Position numbers and translations under genes: made by a program
Part shown: positions 63,855 through 64,000 of the stretch, in pieces
Layout of the letters: each line of letters starts with the position of its first letter
Position numbering within the stretch: position 1 is the stretch's first letter
The notes under the pieces: model-generated
Databases searched by the model: none
Told to the model about the DNA's origin: nothing
What the model saw: only the letters and a program-made list of their open reading frames with translations
Source: Apostichopus japonicus
Taxonomy: Eukaryota; Echinodermata; Holothuroidea; Aspidochirotida; Stichopodidae
Length of the DNA stretch: 64,000 nucleotides
Assembly: GCF_037975245.1 (NCBI RefSeq)
Contig: NC_092572.1
Location: forward strand, 17,428,269-17,492,268
Reading direction: 5' to 3'

Positions 63855-64000
63855 ACAGCAAGTGCCTACACGGGGAGCTGTAAGTATTAGTTAATCCACC
63901 TAATATCTCAGTCCATACAGTGGCGGGATGGCTCGGCGCACTGTACGAGCTCATGATCGAGACTCTCTTTTGCATCCCTGGTTCGAACCCCGGGTGATGA
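63855..64000 (+). repeat. Partial unit 388 at the window edge
   Basis: Bases 1-146 of the unit, ending just before the dimorphic position, so its type is unknown. The sequence is still perfect repeat, so the array continues past the window. Confidence 0.98.

Larger units (their letters stand above)
1..64000 (+). repeat. 165-bp tandem satellite array (387 full units plus one partial)
   Basis: The entire window is a direct, head-to-tail repetition of a 165-bp unit with no interruption and no change of orientation. Unit boundaries were set at the ACAGC that follows a TTTT run. Units start at 1, 166, 331, 496, 661 and 826, and from unit 7 on at 990 + 165 x (n-7). The single phase change is a one-base deletion in unit 6. 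Unit composition is 35 A, 44 C, 41 G and 45 T. Apart from a common C/T site at unit position 149, I saw only 16 other distinct changes in about 26 unit-level occurrences, so two random units are more than 99.9% identical outside position 149. Such homogeneity is typical of satellite DNA kept uniform by unequal exchange and conversion. The unit carries a tRNA-like Pol III promoter module. No protein-coding gene is present: all six frames contain a stop in every unit. The array extends beyond the right edge and probably the left. Confidence 0.99.

Noticed and set aside
1-64000. CRISPR array
   Set aside because: There are no unique spacers: the whole 165-bp period is conserved.
1-64000. 5S rRNA or other rDNA repeat
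   Set aside because: I recognise no 5S internal control region or other rRNA sequence in the unit. The internal promoter elements are of the tRNA type.

Overview
The whole 64,000-base window is one head-to-tail tandem array of a 165-bp unit. Taking the unit to begin at ACAGC (position 1), there are 387 complete units and a 146-base partial one at the right edge. Units 1-6 start at 1, 166, 331, 496, 661 and 826. Unit 6 lost one T and is 164 bp, so from unit 7 on, unit n starts at 990 + 165 x (n-7), and the partial unit 388 starts at 63855. No flanking single-copy DNA, no insertion, no inverted copy and no protein-coding gene is visible. Every frame on both strands has a stop codon in each unit.

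The array is a eukaryotic-type satellite. The unit is about 51.5% G+C (35 A, 44 C, 41 G, 45 T) and has 10 CpG, close to the 10.9 expected from composition. About half of the unit looks like a degenerate tRNA gene. It has a D-arm-like stem (GCTC/GAGC) containing an A-box-like sequence, and a T-arm-like hairpin containing a perfect B box (GGTTCGAACCC). Two TTTT runs follow, and a further TTTT lies between the boxes. The anticodon and acceptor stems are not recognisable. The best description is a satellite made from a tRNA-derived (SINE-like) module, with about 388 potential TFIIIC/Pol III sites in one orientation. I cannot name the species or clade. The other part of the unit (1-61) has a hairpin that buries a strong 5' splice-site-like sequence (GTAAGTAT) and a GT...AG stretch of 32 nt.

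Units are almost identical. Reading by eye, I found one common polymorphism, C or T at unit position 149, in 204 C-type and 183 T-type units. Apart from it there are only about 26 variant events in 64 kb: 25 substitutions and one single-base deletion. The 149 state behaves like a binary barcode. It shows long pure blocks (16 C-type units, then 8 T-type), an alternating dimer tract (units 121-133), and a higher share of T-type units to the right (about 33% in units 1-90, 63% in units 271-360). Rare private variants recur at distant units with matching barcode flanks, which suggests segmental duplications of about 2 kb. I found no exact long-period higher-order repeat.

Layout: 1-989, six units of alternating C/T type, with private variants in units 4, 5 and 6; 990-3629, a pure C block; 3630-4949, a pure T block; 4950-19799, mixed, C-rich; 19800-21944, alternating dimers; 21945-52964, mixed, with candidate duplicated segments; 52965-55769, a pure T block followed by a pure C block; 55770-64000, mixed runs. 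All counts are hand counts.
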